32,982 bases of DNA from an uncultured Spirochaetales bacterium (GCA_949300325.1 CASGDQ010000027.1:1-32982), one strand, 5' to 3'. Shown: positions 1 through 7,625, counted from the stretch's first letter. A program made the numbers and translations. Notes: a model not told the origin generated them from the sequence alone.

Positions 1-223
1 AAGTAACCCCATCGAATGATGTGTCCTTCACAAACCCGCTCGCATAGTCACCGGCTCCTGACTCCGTCAAGTCAAGATTACCACCGATACTGCATCTTTG
101 TAATTCATACTTTCCTGACTTACGGGCTCAGTGTATTTTTTTCTTCCGGAATCACCAAAACCGCTCAAGCTGAATTCAGCCTTCTTAACCGATTCTTCAA
201 GCAAATATCCATCAGGGGAAGAA
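1..223. other. Region upstream of dnaX, no convincing gene
   Basis: I see no complete gene here. On the minus strand two frames stay open for 35-55 codons. One runs from about 233 down to a TGA near position 70 and reads GWNSSPDGYLLEESVKKAEF near its start. The other is open from about 115 to the window edge and includes GGNLDLTESGAGDYASGF. Neither has an ATG with a ribosome-binding site, and they are out of phase with each other. They could be the decayed or frameshifted start of a leftward gene that continues outside the window. I looked for a signal recognition particle RNA, which often precedes dnaX, and did not find its conserved loop on either strand. Confidence 0.3.
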
Positions 224-251
224 TTCCAACCTGATTATGTGTTATTATAAT
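224..251 (+). promoter_or_regulatory. Candidate dnaX promoter
   Basis: A perfect TATAAT at 246-251 lies 16 nt after a weak -35 match TTCCAA at 224-229. Transcription would start near 258, giving a very short leader that still holds the GGAGG ribosome-binding site at 261-265. The -35 is poor, so the call rests mainly on the -10 and its place before dnaX. Confidence 0.45.
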
Positions 252-269
252 CTTGCAACCGGAGGATAA

Positions 270-1991
270 ATGGCATACGAGGTAACAGCAACAAGGAAAA
301 GACCACAGGATTTCGATGCTCTTATCGGGCAGGAATTCGTGGTATCGACGCTCGAAAACGCCATCAAGGAAAATAGGATTGCGCATGCGTATCTCTTTTC
401 CGGTCCGAGAGGTGTCGGGAAAACCAGCTCGGCAAGACTTTTGGCAAAGTCCTTGAACTGCCAAGAAGGGCTAAGCGCGCATCCATGTGGAAAATGCTCT
501 TCCTGCCTGGAAATAGCAAAAGGATCCAGCGTGGACGTCATCGAGATAGATGGTGCATCAAATAACGGTGTGGATGCCGTCAGGGCGATCAGGGAGGAAG
601 TGACCTTTCCTCCGCAATCCTCGAGATATAAGATATATATAATCGATGAAGTGCACATGCTGAGCATAAATGCCTTCAATGCGCTCTTGAAAACAATAGA
701 GGAACCGCCGGAATACGTGATCTTCATTTTTGCGACCACCGAGCTTCAGAAGGTTCCTCAGACGATCCGTTCAAGATGCCAGCAATTCCATTTCCAGCTG
801 ATAAGCCAGGAAAATATTGTCAAATGCCTTAAAAGCGCCGCCGCAGATCTCAATATAAAGGCTGATGATGATGCGCTTTATTGGATGGCAAGGGAAGGAG
901 CCGGCTCGATGAGGGATTCATACACCCTGTTCGATCAGGTTGCAGCCTTTTCCAACGATCATATAACCCTTGAAAAAATCAGAGAGAAGCTTGGAGTCGC
1001 AAGCGCCGATCAGATATCCGGTATCCTATCCTTCTGCCTGGCAGGAGATGCATCCGGAGCAATAAACGAGCTTGAGCGCATGTTCTCATCCGGAACCGGC
1101 GAAACGCAGCTTGTGAAAGACTTCACATCCTATATACGCTCCCTGCTCTTTTACAAGCAGGGGATCAGACGGGCGGAAGTCCTTTCATATGCGAAGCAGG
1201 ATATGCCGGATGCTCTGATCGAGGGATTTACCAAAGACCAGCTGGAAACCATGATGAAGGCTTTCCTCGATCTTTACAGGGATATGCGTTTTTCCTTGAA
1301 TCCAAAATTCGAGATAGAGCTGCTGATATCGCGGCTATGCTCGATAAGATATCTGAGCACTCCGATATCCATCGTCGAGAAGCTTGAGGAAATCCGCAAT
1401 AAAATCAAGGAAGGCGGATTGGAAATCAAAACACAAAAAGCCGGATTTGCGCCAACTTCGATCCAGAGCGATAGAGAGATAAAAAAAAACATCCCGATAA
1501 TTGAAAACCGAGAAGAAAAGAAAGAGATGGAATCTCCTTCATTCTCTTCTGCCTTAAGAGAGCCGAAGATTGATGATACAACCTTCTATAAACTTGCAAA
1601 CAGGCTCAGGGATAAAGGGCTTCCCTTCGAAGCAAGGCTGATTGCCAGCTCGATCAAAAGTTATGTGTTTTCAAATCCAAAGCTGGAGCTTGTGATCGAA
1701 TCGCAAAGGGCTTACGATGCAATAAACATGAAAAAAAGGGATATTGAGGATGCCTTGGAGGAAATTGCCGGCGCTAAGATATTCCTTTCGACAACGCTCT
1801 TTGTCAAAGAAGCGGTAAAGCATTCAAAAGAAATAGAACTCATTCTTAAGACATTTAAAAACGCCGAGGTGGGCGAATTGAAGCAGGAGGTAGTGAACCA
1901 TGAACATAAACCCGTTCGAACTGATGAAACAGCTGGGCTCAATAGAGAGTCATATGAAAACGATGAAGGAGGACTTGGCGAAACTGACTAG
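270..1991 (+). CDS. dnaX: DNA polymerase III subunit tau (gamma/tau)
   Basis: Clamp-loader ATPase subunit of the replicative polymerase; it loads the DnaN clamp, and the full-length tau form ties the loader to the polymerase and helicase. The 573-residue product has Walker A GPRGVGKTS at residues 45-53, four zinc-ligand cysteines at 64, 73, 76 and 79, Walker B IIDEVHM near 124-130 and the SRC arginine-finger box at 168-170. The ATG at 270 follows GGAGG (261-265) with 4 nt spacing. The 3' end overlaps ybaB by 92 bp in another frame. A run of nine A (1481-1489, codons 404-407) sits between the ATPase/collar part and the tau-specific tail. The codon phase is A AAA AAC, and both alternative frames stop within five codons, so a gamma-like form of about 409-411 residues is plausible. 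Identity is secure; frameshifting is inference. Confidence 0.97.
   Translation: MAYEVTATRKRPQDFDALIGQEFVVSTLENAIKENRIAHAYLFSGPRGVGKTSSARLLAKSLNCQEGLSAHPCGKCSSCLEIAKGSSVDVIEIDGASNNGVDAVRAIREEVTFPPQSSRYKIYIIDEVHMLSINAFNALLKTIEEPPEYVIFIFATTELQKVPQTIRSRCQQFHFQLISQENIVKCLKSAAADLNIKADDDALYWMAREGAGSMRDSYTLFDQVAAFSNDHITLEKIREKLGVASADQISGILSFCLAGDASGAINELERMFSSGTGETQLVKDFTSYIRSLLFYKQGIRRAEVLSYAKQDMPDALIEGFTKDQLETMMKAFLDLYRDMRFSLNPKFEIELLISRLCSIRYLSTPISIVEKLEEIRNKIKEGGLEIKTQKAGFAPTSIQSDREIKKNIPIIENREEKKEMESPSFSSALREPKIDDTTFYKLANRLRDKGLPFEARLIASSIKSYVFSNPKLELVIESQRAYDAINMKKRDIEDALEEIAGAKIFLSTTLFVKEAVKHSKEIELILKTFKNAEVGELKQEVVNHEHKPVRTDETAGLNRESYENDEGGLGETD
1481..1504 (+). promoter_or_regulatory. Candidate dnaX slippage site (A9) with stops in both alternative frames
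   Basis: Nine consecutive A (1481-1489) are followed by C. The zero-frame codons are ATA AAA AAA AAC, so the last seven bases form the shifty heptamer A AAA AAC. In the -1 frame (or after insertion of one A in the RNA) TGA appears at 1502-1504. In the +1 frame (loss of one A) TAA appears at 1498-1500. Thermus dnaX makes gamma by RNA polymerase slippage on an A9 run, whereas E. coli uses a ribosomal heptamer. I see no clear stimulatory stem-loop, which favours transcriptional slippage. Confidence 0.55.
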
Positions 1992-2214
1992 CACAGGCAG
2001 CAGCGGAGCCGGCCTTGTAGAAGTGACAGTAAACGGAGAATATAAGGTTGTCAAACTGACGATCAACCCTGTGATCATCGATAAGAACGAGCAGAACACT
2101 TTGGAAGTGCTCATCCAAAGCGCTTTCAACGATGCTACTCAGAAGCTGAAAGATATCATCGAAGATTACACCAGGAGAAAGCTTGCCCAAGCAGGCATCG
2201 GTGAAAAGAAATGA
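1900..2214 (+). CDS. ybaB: YbaB/EbfC family nucleoid-associated protein
   Basis: Small DNA-binding protein of the YbaB/EbfC family; in Borrelia the homologue EbfC binds DNA and acts as a nucleoid-associated regulator. The 104 residues match the family in length and layout: an N-terminal helix rich in Met, Lys and Leu (MKQLGSIESHMKTMKEDL), a central beta part (VEVTVNGEYKVVKLTINP) and a long C-terminal helix ending in basic residues. The ATG at 1900 has GGAGG at 1886-1890, 9 nt upstream, which fixes the start inside dnaX; the two genes share 92 bp in different frames. Its stop overlaps the recR start as ATGA. The order dnaX-ybaB-recR is widely conserved. Confidence 0.93.
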   Translation: MNINPFELMKQLGSIESHMKTMKEDLAKLTSTGSSGAGLVEVTVNGEYKVVKLTINPVIIDKNEQNTLEVLIQSAFNDATQKLKDIIEDYTRRKLAQAGIGEKK

Positions 2215-2801
2215 ATGCGCTTGAGGATCTTGCACGCCTTCTTAAAAAGCTGCCGGGCATGGGCGAGAAATCGGCCATGAGACTTTCTTATTATCTGATC
2301 AAGACCGAGCCGTCGTTCAACAAAGCCCTGGGTGAAAAGATAGCCACGCTGCAGGACAAGATACACCCCTGCCCCATCTGCGGAAGCTATACAGACGACG
2401 ATATATGCCAGTTCTGCTCCTCGTCTGAAAGGGACCGCAGCCAATTATGCATTGTAGAACAGGCTCAGGATGTCGTATCGATAAGCCAGGCAGGAATATA
2501 CAACGGGCTTTTCCATGTACTAGGAGGAGCAATAAATCCTTTAAATGGAATCGGACCTGCGCAGCTTACATTCAAGGCCTTGATTAAAAGGATAGAAGAA
2601 GGAAATTTCAAGGAAATCATAATAGCGACAAACCCGACGGAGGAAGGTGATACCACCGCCCTATATATCAAGCAGATACTCAGGGACAAAAATGATATCA
2701 CTATCTCAAGGCTTGCTTCCGGGCTTCCAATCGGAGGAGATCTCGGTTATGTCGATAAAACTACCTTAGCTAGATCCTTAAGAGGAAGGATCAAGCTTTG
2801 A
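2211..2801 (+). CDS. recR: Recombination mediator protein RecR
   Basis: RecR works with RecF and RecO to load RecA at single-strand gaps. The 196-residue product has an N-terminal helix-hairpin-helix (LPGMGEKSAMRLSYYLI), a C4 zinc finger with cysteines at 54, 57, 66 and 69, a Toprim domain starting near residue 78 (LCIVEQAQDV), and the PLNGIGPAQL stretch typical of the family. The start overlaps the ybaB stop as ATGA, implying translational coupling. The last 24 bp overlap, tail to tail, the end of the opposite-strand permease gene. recF lies 26 kb to the right and no recO is seen in the window. Confidence 0.96.
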   Translation: MNALEDLARLLKKLPGMGEKSAMRLSYYLIKTEPSFNKALGEKIATLQDKIHPCPICGSYTDDDICQFCSSSERDRSQLCIVEQAQDVVSISQAGIYNGLFHVLGGAINPLNGIGPAQLTFKALIKRIEEGNFKEIIIATNPTEEGDTTALYIKQILRDKNDITISRLASGLPIGGDLGYVDKTTLARSLRGRIKL

Positions 2802-3557
2802 CCCTTCCTGTATCAATACAAGAGAAAGCGCGAGAAGGAACAGTATCAGAGAAGGGAACAGCACCATATGAAACGAGGTCAGCATGACTTTCCTCCCTTC
2901 GCTTAAGATCGATCCTATGGAAGGCAGATACGCCGGTATCCCGCACCCTAAAAAGGAAAGGGATGCTTCAGTCAGGATGCTTGAGGAAAAAACGGCAACA
3001 GCCTGGCTTGAAAGCTCGGCAATGATATGCGGAATATAATGGCGTATGACGATGCGCCATTTTTTTACGCCCTGGCTTTCAAGGGCAAGGATGAAATCCT
3101 TCTTGGAAAGGACCTTGAGCCTCAAATAACCCGTATAAGCAATATTCGGTATATGGGAAAGGGTAAGAGAGAGGATGACCAGAAACACCCCCGGGCCGAA
3201 CAATGCTGAAAGAAACAGTGCAAACAAAATCGCCGGAATGCTCTTTACTGCATTGCAGACCATCTTGAAAAATGATCCTACAACACCTTTGACGAGCATC
3301 AAAAGGGAAAGAAGAAGGCCGAAGATCAGACTCAGAATTGAAACACAAAGCCCTATAAACAAAGAGATCAGCCCGCCGCTGCATACAAGGGAAAGCAGAT
3401 CTCTTCCAAAGGAATCTGTTCCGAAGAAAAATTTCATCGAGGGTGGAAGATAGGCCATTTCAGGCATGAATTCTGTCGGCTTCGAGAAGACAAGAAAAAA
3501 CAGAAGGAGGAAGAAAAATAAAAACAGTCCGGAAAAAAGCTTCCTATTCACTTTCAT
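2778..3557 (-). CDS. ABC peptide/nickel transporter permease, DppC/OppC type
   Basis: Inner-membrane permease half of a family 5 (oligopeptide/dipeptide) importer. The 259 residues include an N-terminal membrane helix (residues 8-25), the FGTDSFGRDLLS segment typical of DppC-like proteins, about five further hydrophobic helices, and a recognisable though divergent EAA loop (ALESQGVKKWRIVIRHYIPH) that contacts the ATPase. The C-terminus carries the family's SFLG..P..P..G motif (ASLSFLGCGIPAYLPSIGSI). The ATG at 3557 overlaps the end of the oppB-type gene by 14 bp, so the two should be translated together. No ATPase gene follows; the next thing downstream is recR on the other strand. Confidence 0.9.
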   Translation of the reverse strand: MKVNRKLFSGLFLFFFLLLFFLVFSKPTEFMPEMAYLPPSMKFFFGTDSFGRDLLSLVCSGGLISLFIGLCVSILSLIFGLLLSLLMLVKGVVGSFFKMVCNAVKSIPAILFALFLSALFGPGVFLVILSLTLSHIPNIAYTGYLRLKVLSKKDFILALESQGVKKWRIVIRHYIPHIIAELSSQAVAVFSSSILTEASLSFLGCGIPAYLPSIGSILSEGRKVMLTSFHMVLFPSLILFLLALSLVLIQEGSKLDPSS

Positions 3558-4494
3558 CCCCCTTTCTTATCAGTATTCTCGGATCTATCAAGGCTGCGGC
3601 AAACTCCGAGATAATCGAAAATACGGCAATCAGAAGCGAGATGAGCATGACAAGGGTTATCACAAGATCGACATCCCTGCTTAAAGAAGCGCTTACTAAA
3701 AGAGAACCGATTCCAGGCAATGCGAATACCGTTTCAACAACAGCAGAGCCTGCGATAAGGGAGGCTACCGATTGGAAGACAAGGGACACGAAAGGCACAC
3801 AGGCAGGGCGCAGCGCCTCAAAGAGGCCAACATGCTCCTCCCCTCTTGAAATGGCAACAAGCACATATGGCTCAGCCATTTCCCTGAAAAGGCTCTTTTT
3901 AAGTATCCTGACATATAACGCGGAATGCATAAGGGCAAGGGTGAGGGATGGAAGAAACAGGCTTCCGATATTGTAAAACACATTATCGGAAAACCTGACA
4001 AACCCGCCTACAGGAAAGATTTTCAGCTTATACGAGAAAAGGAACATGAGGCTTAGGGAAATCATGAAGGAAGGAAGGGAAAAAATAATTGTAGAGAAAA
4101 CAGAAGAAAGGACATCTGCAGCTCCTTTCCTCTTTGATGCGGATAGCAAGCAGATGAGAATTGAAAACGGCACTGCAAGCAACAAGGAAAAAAGGGCCAG
4201 CTCGGCTGTCACCGCACCTCGTTGCAAAACAAGATCCCTTATGTCGAACCCTTGCATGCTCACAGGCCAGGACAAGGTGAAGAAATCCTTGAGGAAAAGG
4301 ACATATCTATATAAAAAAGGCCTGTCAAGGCCGAGTGCTGAACGCAGATTGGCAATCTCCTCATATCCTGCATTCTCTCCTGCAAGATAAAAGGAGGCAT
4401 CCCCTTTTGCAAAGGAAGAAAGGGTGAAAACCAAAAAAGAAACCATTAAAAGCGTCAGCAGAATCAGCACGCTTTCCTTCAAGGCCTTCCTCAT
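3544..4494 (-). CDS. ABC peptide/nickel transporter permease, DppB/OppB type
   Basis: Second inner-membrane permease of the same importer, 316 residues. It begins MRKALKESVLILL with a first membrane helix, then an extracytoplasmic stretch with GLDRPFLYRYVLFL, a motif position shared by OppB/DppB proteins, then five more hydrophobic helices. The EAA-type loop is degenerate (around EPYVLVAISRGEEHVGLFEA), but the family end segment ETVFALPGIGSLL and the terminal DPRI are clear. I chose the ATG at 4494 because GGGAGGAG lies just upstream and it overlaps the oppA stop by one base (TGATG); a longer upstream reading would add 49 non-membrane residues inside oppA. Confidence 0.9.
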   Translation of the reverse strand: MRKALKESVLILLTLLMVSFLVFTLSSFAKGDASFYLAGENAGYEEIANLRSALGLDRPFLYRYVLFLKDFFTLSWPVSMQGFDIRDLVLQRGAVTAELALFSLLLAVPFSILICLLSASKRKGAADVLSSVFSTIIFSLPSFMISLSLMFLFSYKLKIFPVGGFVRFSDNVFYNIGSLFLPSLTLALMHSALYVRILKKSLFREMAEPYVLVAISRGEEHVGLFEALRPACVPFVSLVFQSVASLIAGSAVVETVFALPGIGSLLVSASLSRDVDLVITLVMLISLLIAVFSIISEFAAALIDPRILIRKGDESE

Positions 4495-6008
4495 CACTCC
4501 TCCCTGTATGCCGACCAGAAATGATTGCCATCCTGGATGATGATCCCTTTTATATCGGAAGAAGAGGCATTGATTGTGATGTAATGGCCGGGAATTATTA
4601 CAGGAAGAACGGACCATAGATACTGCTGAGCCTCTTTCCAAAGCATGGAGGCCTCTGCGATATCTTCCGCTTCGTTCAATCCTGCAAGATATGTTTTTGC
4701 CTTTTCATCCTCAAACCATCCTGGATAATCAGAAGAAAGATAAAGCTTCATCTGAGGAAGAGGCACAGAAGAAAAAGCAGAGATGAAGATATCGAAGGAT
4801 CCTGGATTGCTCCTCTCGCTTAAAAAGCCCGTCCAATCCAATATGGATACCTCTACATTCATGCCGATGTTTTCAAGCATGCCTTTCAAAGCCAGGGCTA
4901 TCTTATCCAAATTGGAATTATTGCTCGAAAGGATTCTGACAACTTCGCCTCCGTATCCGTTCATCTCAAGCAGCTTCCTTGCTTCATCAGCATCGCTGTT
5001 GCAATACGGATCGCCTGAAACGGAGAACAGCTTCTGATGATCTTCCATGTAATCGGAGTGGAGATTATAACCATAATTGCCATAGCAGGCCCTCATCAGA
5101 GCATCATGATCCACGCACAAGGCAACCGCCTTTCTGAACCAAAGCTCCTTGGCAAGTCCGCTCTTTTTATTGAACACAAGAGCTATGCTTCCTGTTTCCT
5201 CCCCGCCAAGCAATCTTACGTTCTCGTTTTTTTCAAGATCTGGGATATCATAGCTCATCACATCATTGATGAAATCGTATTCTCCCGTTTCAAGACCAAG
5301 ACGGCGGGTTACAGGATCGGGGACTATCAGATACTTGATTGTATCGAAATACGCCTTTTTCTCCCCCCATAATCCGCTGCTGCCTTCCCCGTAAGGTGTA
5401 TAATCCTGAAATCTATCAAGCGTCAGCCCTACTCCGGATTCATAGGAGGAAAGCATATAAGGTCCTGTCCCTACAACGGAGGAAACCAAGGAAAAAGAGT
5501 TTTCTTCCAAGCTTTCCTTGCTGGCGATAACCGCAGCCTGGGGACTGGAGGCAATAAGGTAAGGGAAAAGGGAAAGGTTATTCTTGCTCTCAATCCTTAA
5601 AACGCCGTCCTCGATGAAAAAGCGGGCGCCTGCAACCATGTCCGATGCTTGGGAATAGCTGTCCAGCCAGCGGTTCATCGATGCCAGCGCATCTTCAAGA
5701 GAAAGGATTGACCCGTCATGCATCCGTACATTCTCTCTGAGGCTTATATCCAGGACATGGTTATTCTTATCAAACAAATATCCGGAGGCAAGCTCGCAGC
5801 GCGGGATGCCCTCTTCATCCATCACAAAAAGCTTTTCATACACACTGCCGACAAGCATGTCCCTCAAAGACCTGTTTGTATTCTTCTGCACATCAAGGTT
5901 CGGTATCTCCTGACTGTAGGCGACAACAAGCGTTCTTTCGTCCTGCTTGCGCACACAAGAAGAAAGCAGGCATAAAAGGATAATAAGCAAGACGGAAAGT
6001 TTCTTCAT
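4494..6008 (-). CDS. ABC transporter substrate-binding lipoprotein, family 5 (OppA/DppA type)
   Basis: Extracytoplasmic solute-binding protein that should capture peptides or another small solute for the adjoining permeases. The 504-residue protein starts MKKLSVLLIILLCLLSSC: basic start, hydrophobic core and a lipobox LLSSC with the lipid-anchored Cys at 18. The mature part follows the family pattern, with AYSQEIPNLDVQKNTN near the start and VLDISLRENVRMHDGSILSLEDA around 110-135. The ligand cannot be inferred. The ATG at 6008 gives the signal peptide directly; an upstream in-frame extension would run through a terminator hairpin and is rejected. There is no clear Shine-Dalgarno sequence before it. 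The order is binding protein, permease B, permease C; the ATPases must be elsewhere or shared. Confidence 0.9.
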   Translation of the reverse strand: MKKLSVLLIILLCLLSSCVRKQDERTLVVAYSQEIPNLDVQKNTNRSLRDMLVGSVYEKLFVMDEEGIPRCELASGYLFDKNNHVLDISLRENVRMHDGSILSLEDALASMNRWLDSYSQASDMVAGARFFIEDGVLRIESKNNLSLFPYLIASSPQAAVIASKESLEENSFSLVSSVVGTGPYMLSSYESGVGLTLDRFQDYTPYGEGSSGLWGEKKAYFDTIKYLIVPDPVTRRLGLETGEYDFINDVMSYDIPDLEKNENVRLLGGEETGSIALVFNKKSGLAKELWFRKAVALCVDHDALMRACYGNYGYNLHSDYMEDHQKLFSVSGDPYCNSDADEARKLLEMNGYGGEVVRILSSNNSNLDKIALALKGMLENIGMNVEVSILDWTGFLSERSNPGSFDIFISAFSSVPLPQMKLYLSSDYPGWFEDEKAKTYLAGLNEAEDIAEASMLWKEAQQYLWSVLPVIIPGHYITINASSSDIKGIIIQDGNHFWSAYREE

Positions 6009-6033
6009 ACACGGAAAGTTTATATATTTTATA

Positions 6034-6058
6034 GAAAAAAGACCACCCGTAGGTGGTC
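6034..6058 (-). terminator. Rho-independent terminator after the glycosidase gene
   Basis: Read on the minus strand, GACCACC and GGTGGTC (6058-6052 and 6047-6041) pair around a 4-nt loop and are followed by a run of seven T (6040-6034; more T and AT beyond). It sits 7 nt after the glycosidase stop codon and separates it from oppA, which therefore needs its own promoter in the AT-rich 25 nt before its ATG. Confidence 0.85.
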
Positions 6059-6064
6059 GTATAG

Positions 6065-7492
6065 TCATAGCTTGTCTATCAGCATAGAACACTTTCCCGA
6101 GGGAATCGGAAGCGTCTTTTTCTTATCCTCTTCCAGAATGTGTATGGTGAAATAATAAAGCTTTTCACTCTCAAGCCTGATTTCCCAGCCTCTGATGTTT
6201 TTGTTCGAAAGTATCGTTATATTGTTCTTTTTCAATGAGAGCTTCTCTATGCCCATCTCCTCCAAGGTCTGCATCGTCCAATAAACGGTCTTCCTTGGAA
6301 GGGATATGTCCAAGCCGACGATGTTTTCAATGATGAGCGTAATGGTCACAAGCCCGAGCATCGGAAGAAAACGCTTGCGGTTGCCGCAGGATGAGGGGCT
6401 GGCGCCTTCACCGACCGGCCTGTATATCTCCCAGACATCCCCCATCACCTCCTGATCGGGATGCAAGGTGTCGAGAATATAATAAAGATGACGTATTGCG
6501 CACTCTCTGGCGAAAATGAAAGAATTGTAATTCATCAATCCTTTCACAACCATGTATGTGCAGAACGGGACAACTCCGCTTCGATATCCATCGCCTTTCT
6601 CGTTGTAGTATTTCGAAGATACTGGAACAGTCGGGAAAGGATTATCGGTGCCGAATTCCTTGTCATCCTTGAGCTGGTCGACAAGGAAAGAGGCATACTC
6701 ATCGTTAGGGATTTCCGCAAGCAATGTCCAAAATCCTCCGATGTGCTTATTCATTATTATCTTTTCCGAGCCGTCCAGATCATAATAGAACTTGGTCTCG
6801 GGATCCCACATCATGGAGTTGATCCTGGTCTTAAGCGAAAAATAAACCCTCTTATAGCGGAAAGCGAGCTCCTTGTCATTAAGGATATCTCCGATGTTTG
6901 ACATGTAAAGAGCTGCAATGGCCACCATGCTATTGAAATCGACGGTATAGACCGCACCTTCCCTCTCCAAATCGTGCATCTCGGTTGCGGCATAAGGAAC
7001 CTCGAAGAGGCCGTTCGACTTCTGGAAATTATTTTTGAGCCATTCGAAATACTTTTCCATGTAAGGCACAACGTCCTTAAGCCTCTTCTTGTTTCCGATC
7101 TTGTGGTAGAACATGTATTCGACATATGGAAAAAGAGGGAGTGAAAGACCCAAGGGATTATCCTCGTCAACCACGGGTTCAAGAGTCGAGAGATCATAAC
7201 GATTCGAGATCCGTCCATCCTCCATCTGCCTGGAATAGAAAAAATCAACCATGGAATATGGGCTGTAAGTTTGATTGCTGTACACAAGGAAAAGGGAACT
7301 TATCATGACCTGGAAAAGATCGATGACGTTTCCTCCGTCAAAGGTATAAAAGCCTTCTTCAAAGTTGCCATTATCCTCTTTTGTCTTCCATAGCTCGTCG
7401 ATCCAGACCCATGTCCTATCGTACATGTCGACAAAATCCTGATCGTAAAAATGAATTCTTGGCACTAAATCCTTAACCACAAAAAACTCCAT
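6065..7492 (-). CDS. (alpha/alpha)6-barrel glycoside hydrolase, trehalase/GH63-like
   Basis: Probable cytoplasmic glycosidase of the six-hairpin superfamily, 475 residues, no signal peptide. Family-like features are MMWDPETKFYYDLDG near residue 235, the Trp/Tyr-rich segments FWTLLAEIPNDEYA and EVMGDVWEIYRPVGEG (about 350), and GFYTFDGGN near the start. This pattern resembles trehalases (GH37) and GH63 mannosylglycerate or glucosylglycerate hydrolases; the substrate cannot be decided. Start: the ATG at 7492 has no ribosome-binding site before it, whereas a GTG at 7480 (residue 5) has GGAG 6 nt upstream, inside the first codons. Either could be used. An inverted repeat TGTTG-N6-CAACA lies 3 nt before the ATG, between promoter and gene, and may be an operator. 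Confidence 0.72.
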   Translation of the reverse strand: MEFFVVKDLVPRIHFYDQDFVDMYDRTWVWIDELWKTKEDNGNFEEGFYTFDGGNVIDLFQVMISSLFLVYSNQTYSPYSMVDFFYSRQMEDGRISNRYDLSTLEPVVDEDNPLGLSLPLFPYVEYMFYHKIGNKKRLKDVVPYMEKYFEWLKNNFQKSNGLFEVPYAATEMHDLEREGAVYTVDFNSMVAIAALYMSNIGDILNDKELAFRYKRVYFSLKTRINSMMWDPETKFYYDLDGSEKIIMNKHIGGFWTLLAEIPNDEYASFLVDQLKDDKEFGTDNPFPTVPVSSKYYNEKGDGYRSGVVPFCTYMVVKGLMNYNSFIFARECAIRHLYYILDTLHPDQEVMGDVWEIYRPVGEGASPSSCGNRKRFLPMLGLVTITLIIENIVGLDISLPRKTVYWTMQTLEEMGIEKLSLKKNNITILSNKNIRGWEIRLESEKLYYFTIHILEEDKKKTLPIPSGKCSMLIDKL

Positions 7493-7495
7493 ATC

Positions 7496-7511
7496 TGTTG
7501 AAAATACAACA
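7496..7511. promoter_or_regulatory. Inverted repeat between promoter and glycosidase start
   Basis: TGTTG (7496-7500) and CAACA (7507-7511) form a 5-bp inverted repeat with a 6-nt spacer. A longer inverted pair, AAATTTCGT (7511-7519) and ACGAAATTT (7566-7574), brackets the promoter. Both could be binding sites for a sugar-responsive repressor, or the first could be an RNA hairpin near the start codon. No repressor gene is in the window. Confidence 0.3.
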
Positions 7512-7530
7512 AATTTCGTCCTAAAACCGC

Positions 7531-7560
7531 ATTATATAGAATAATTCATATCAAGAGCAA
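7531..7560 (-). promoter_or_regulatory. Promoter of the glycosidase gene
   Basis: On the minus strand TTGCTC (7560-7555) is followed after 18 nt by a perfect TATAAT (7536-7531). The leader would be about 32 nt and has no good Shine-Dalgarno sequence. Confidence 0.6.
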
Positions 7561-7599
7561 AGTCAACGAAATTTTTTTATATTCTAAATTATGCAAAAT

Positions 7600-7625
7600 A
7601 AGAAATTACAAAAAACATGTAATTT
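7600..7625 (-). terminator. Weak hairpin after the lipid kinase gene
   Basis: Read on the minus strand, AAATTAC and GTAATTT pair around a T-rich loop just after the kinase stop codon. The stem is all A/T except one pair and the U-tract is poor, so termination here is uncertain. Confidence 0.3.

Noticed and set aside
1..223. Signal recognition particle RNA upstream of dnaX
   Set aside because: The conserved GGTCAGG...GGAAGCAGCC-type apical loop is absent on both strands.
245..739. 164-codon minus-strand frame inside dnaX
   Set aside because: It mirrors the dnaX coding frame and has no domain, promoter or ribosome-binding site.
1731..1737. Second A-run (A7) in dnaX as a slippage site
   Set aside because: Codon phase is AAA AAA AGG after ATG, not a shifty heptamer, and it lies near the C-terminus, too far downstream to yield a gamma-sized product.
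4495..4641. Longer N-terminus for the oppB-type permease
   Set aside because: The extra 49 residues are hydrophilic, lie within oppA and lack a ribosome-binding site; the start at 4494 has one and gives the usual first helix.
6009..6092. Longer N-terminus for the OppA-type lipoprotein
   Set aside because: It would run through a terminator hairpin and bury the signal peptide.
7126..7308. Plus-strand frames inside the glycosidase gene
   Set aside because: Shadows of the minus-strand gene with no start signals or family features.
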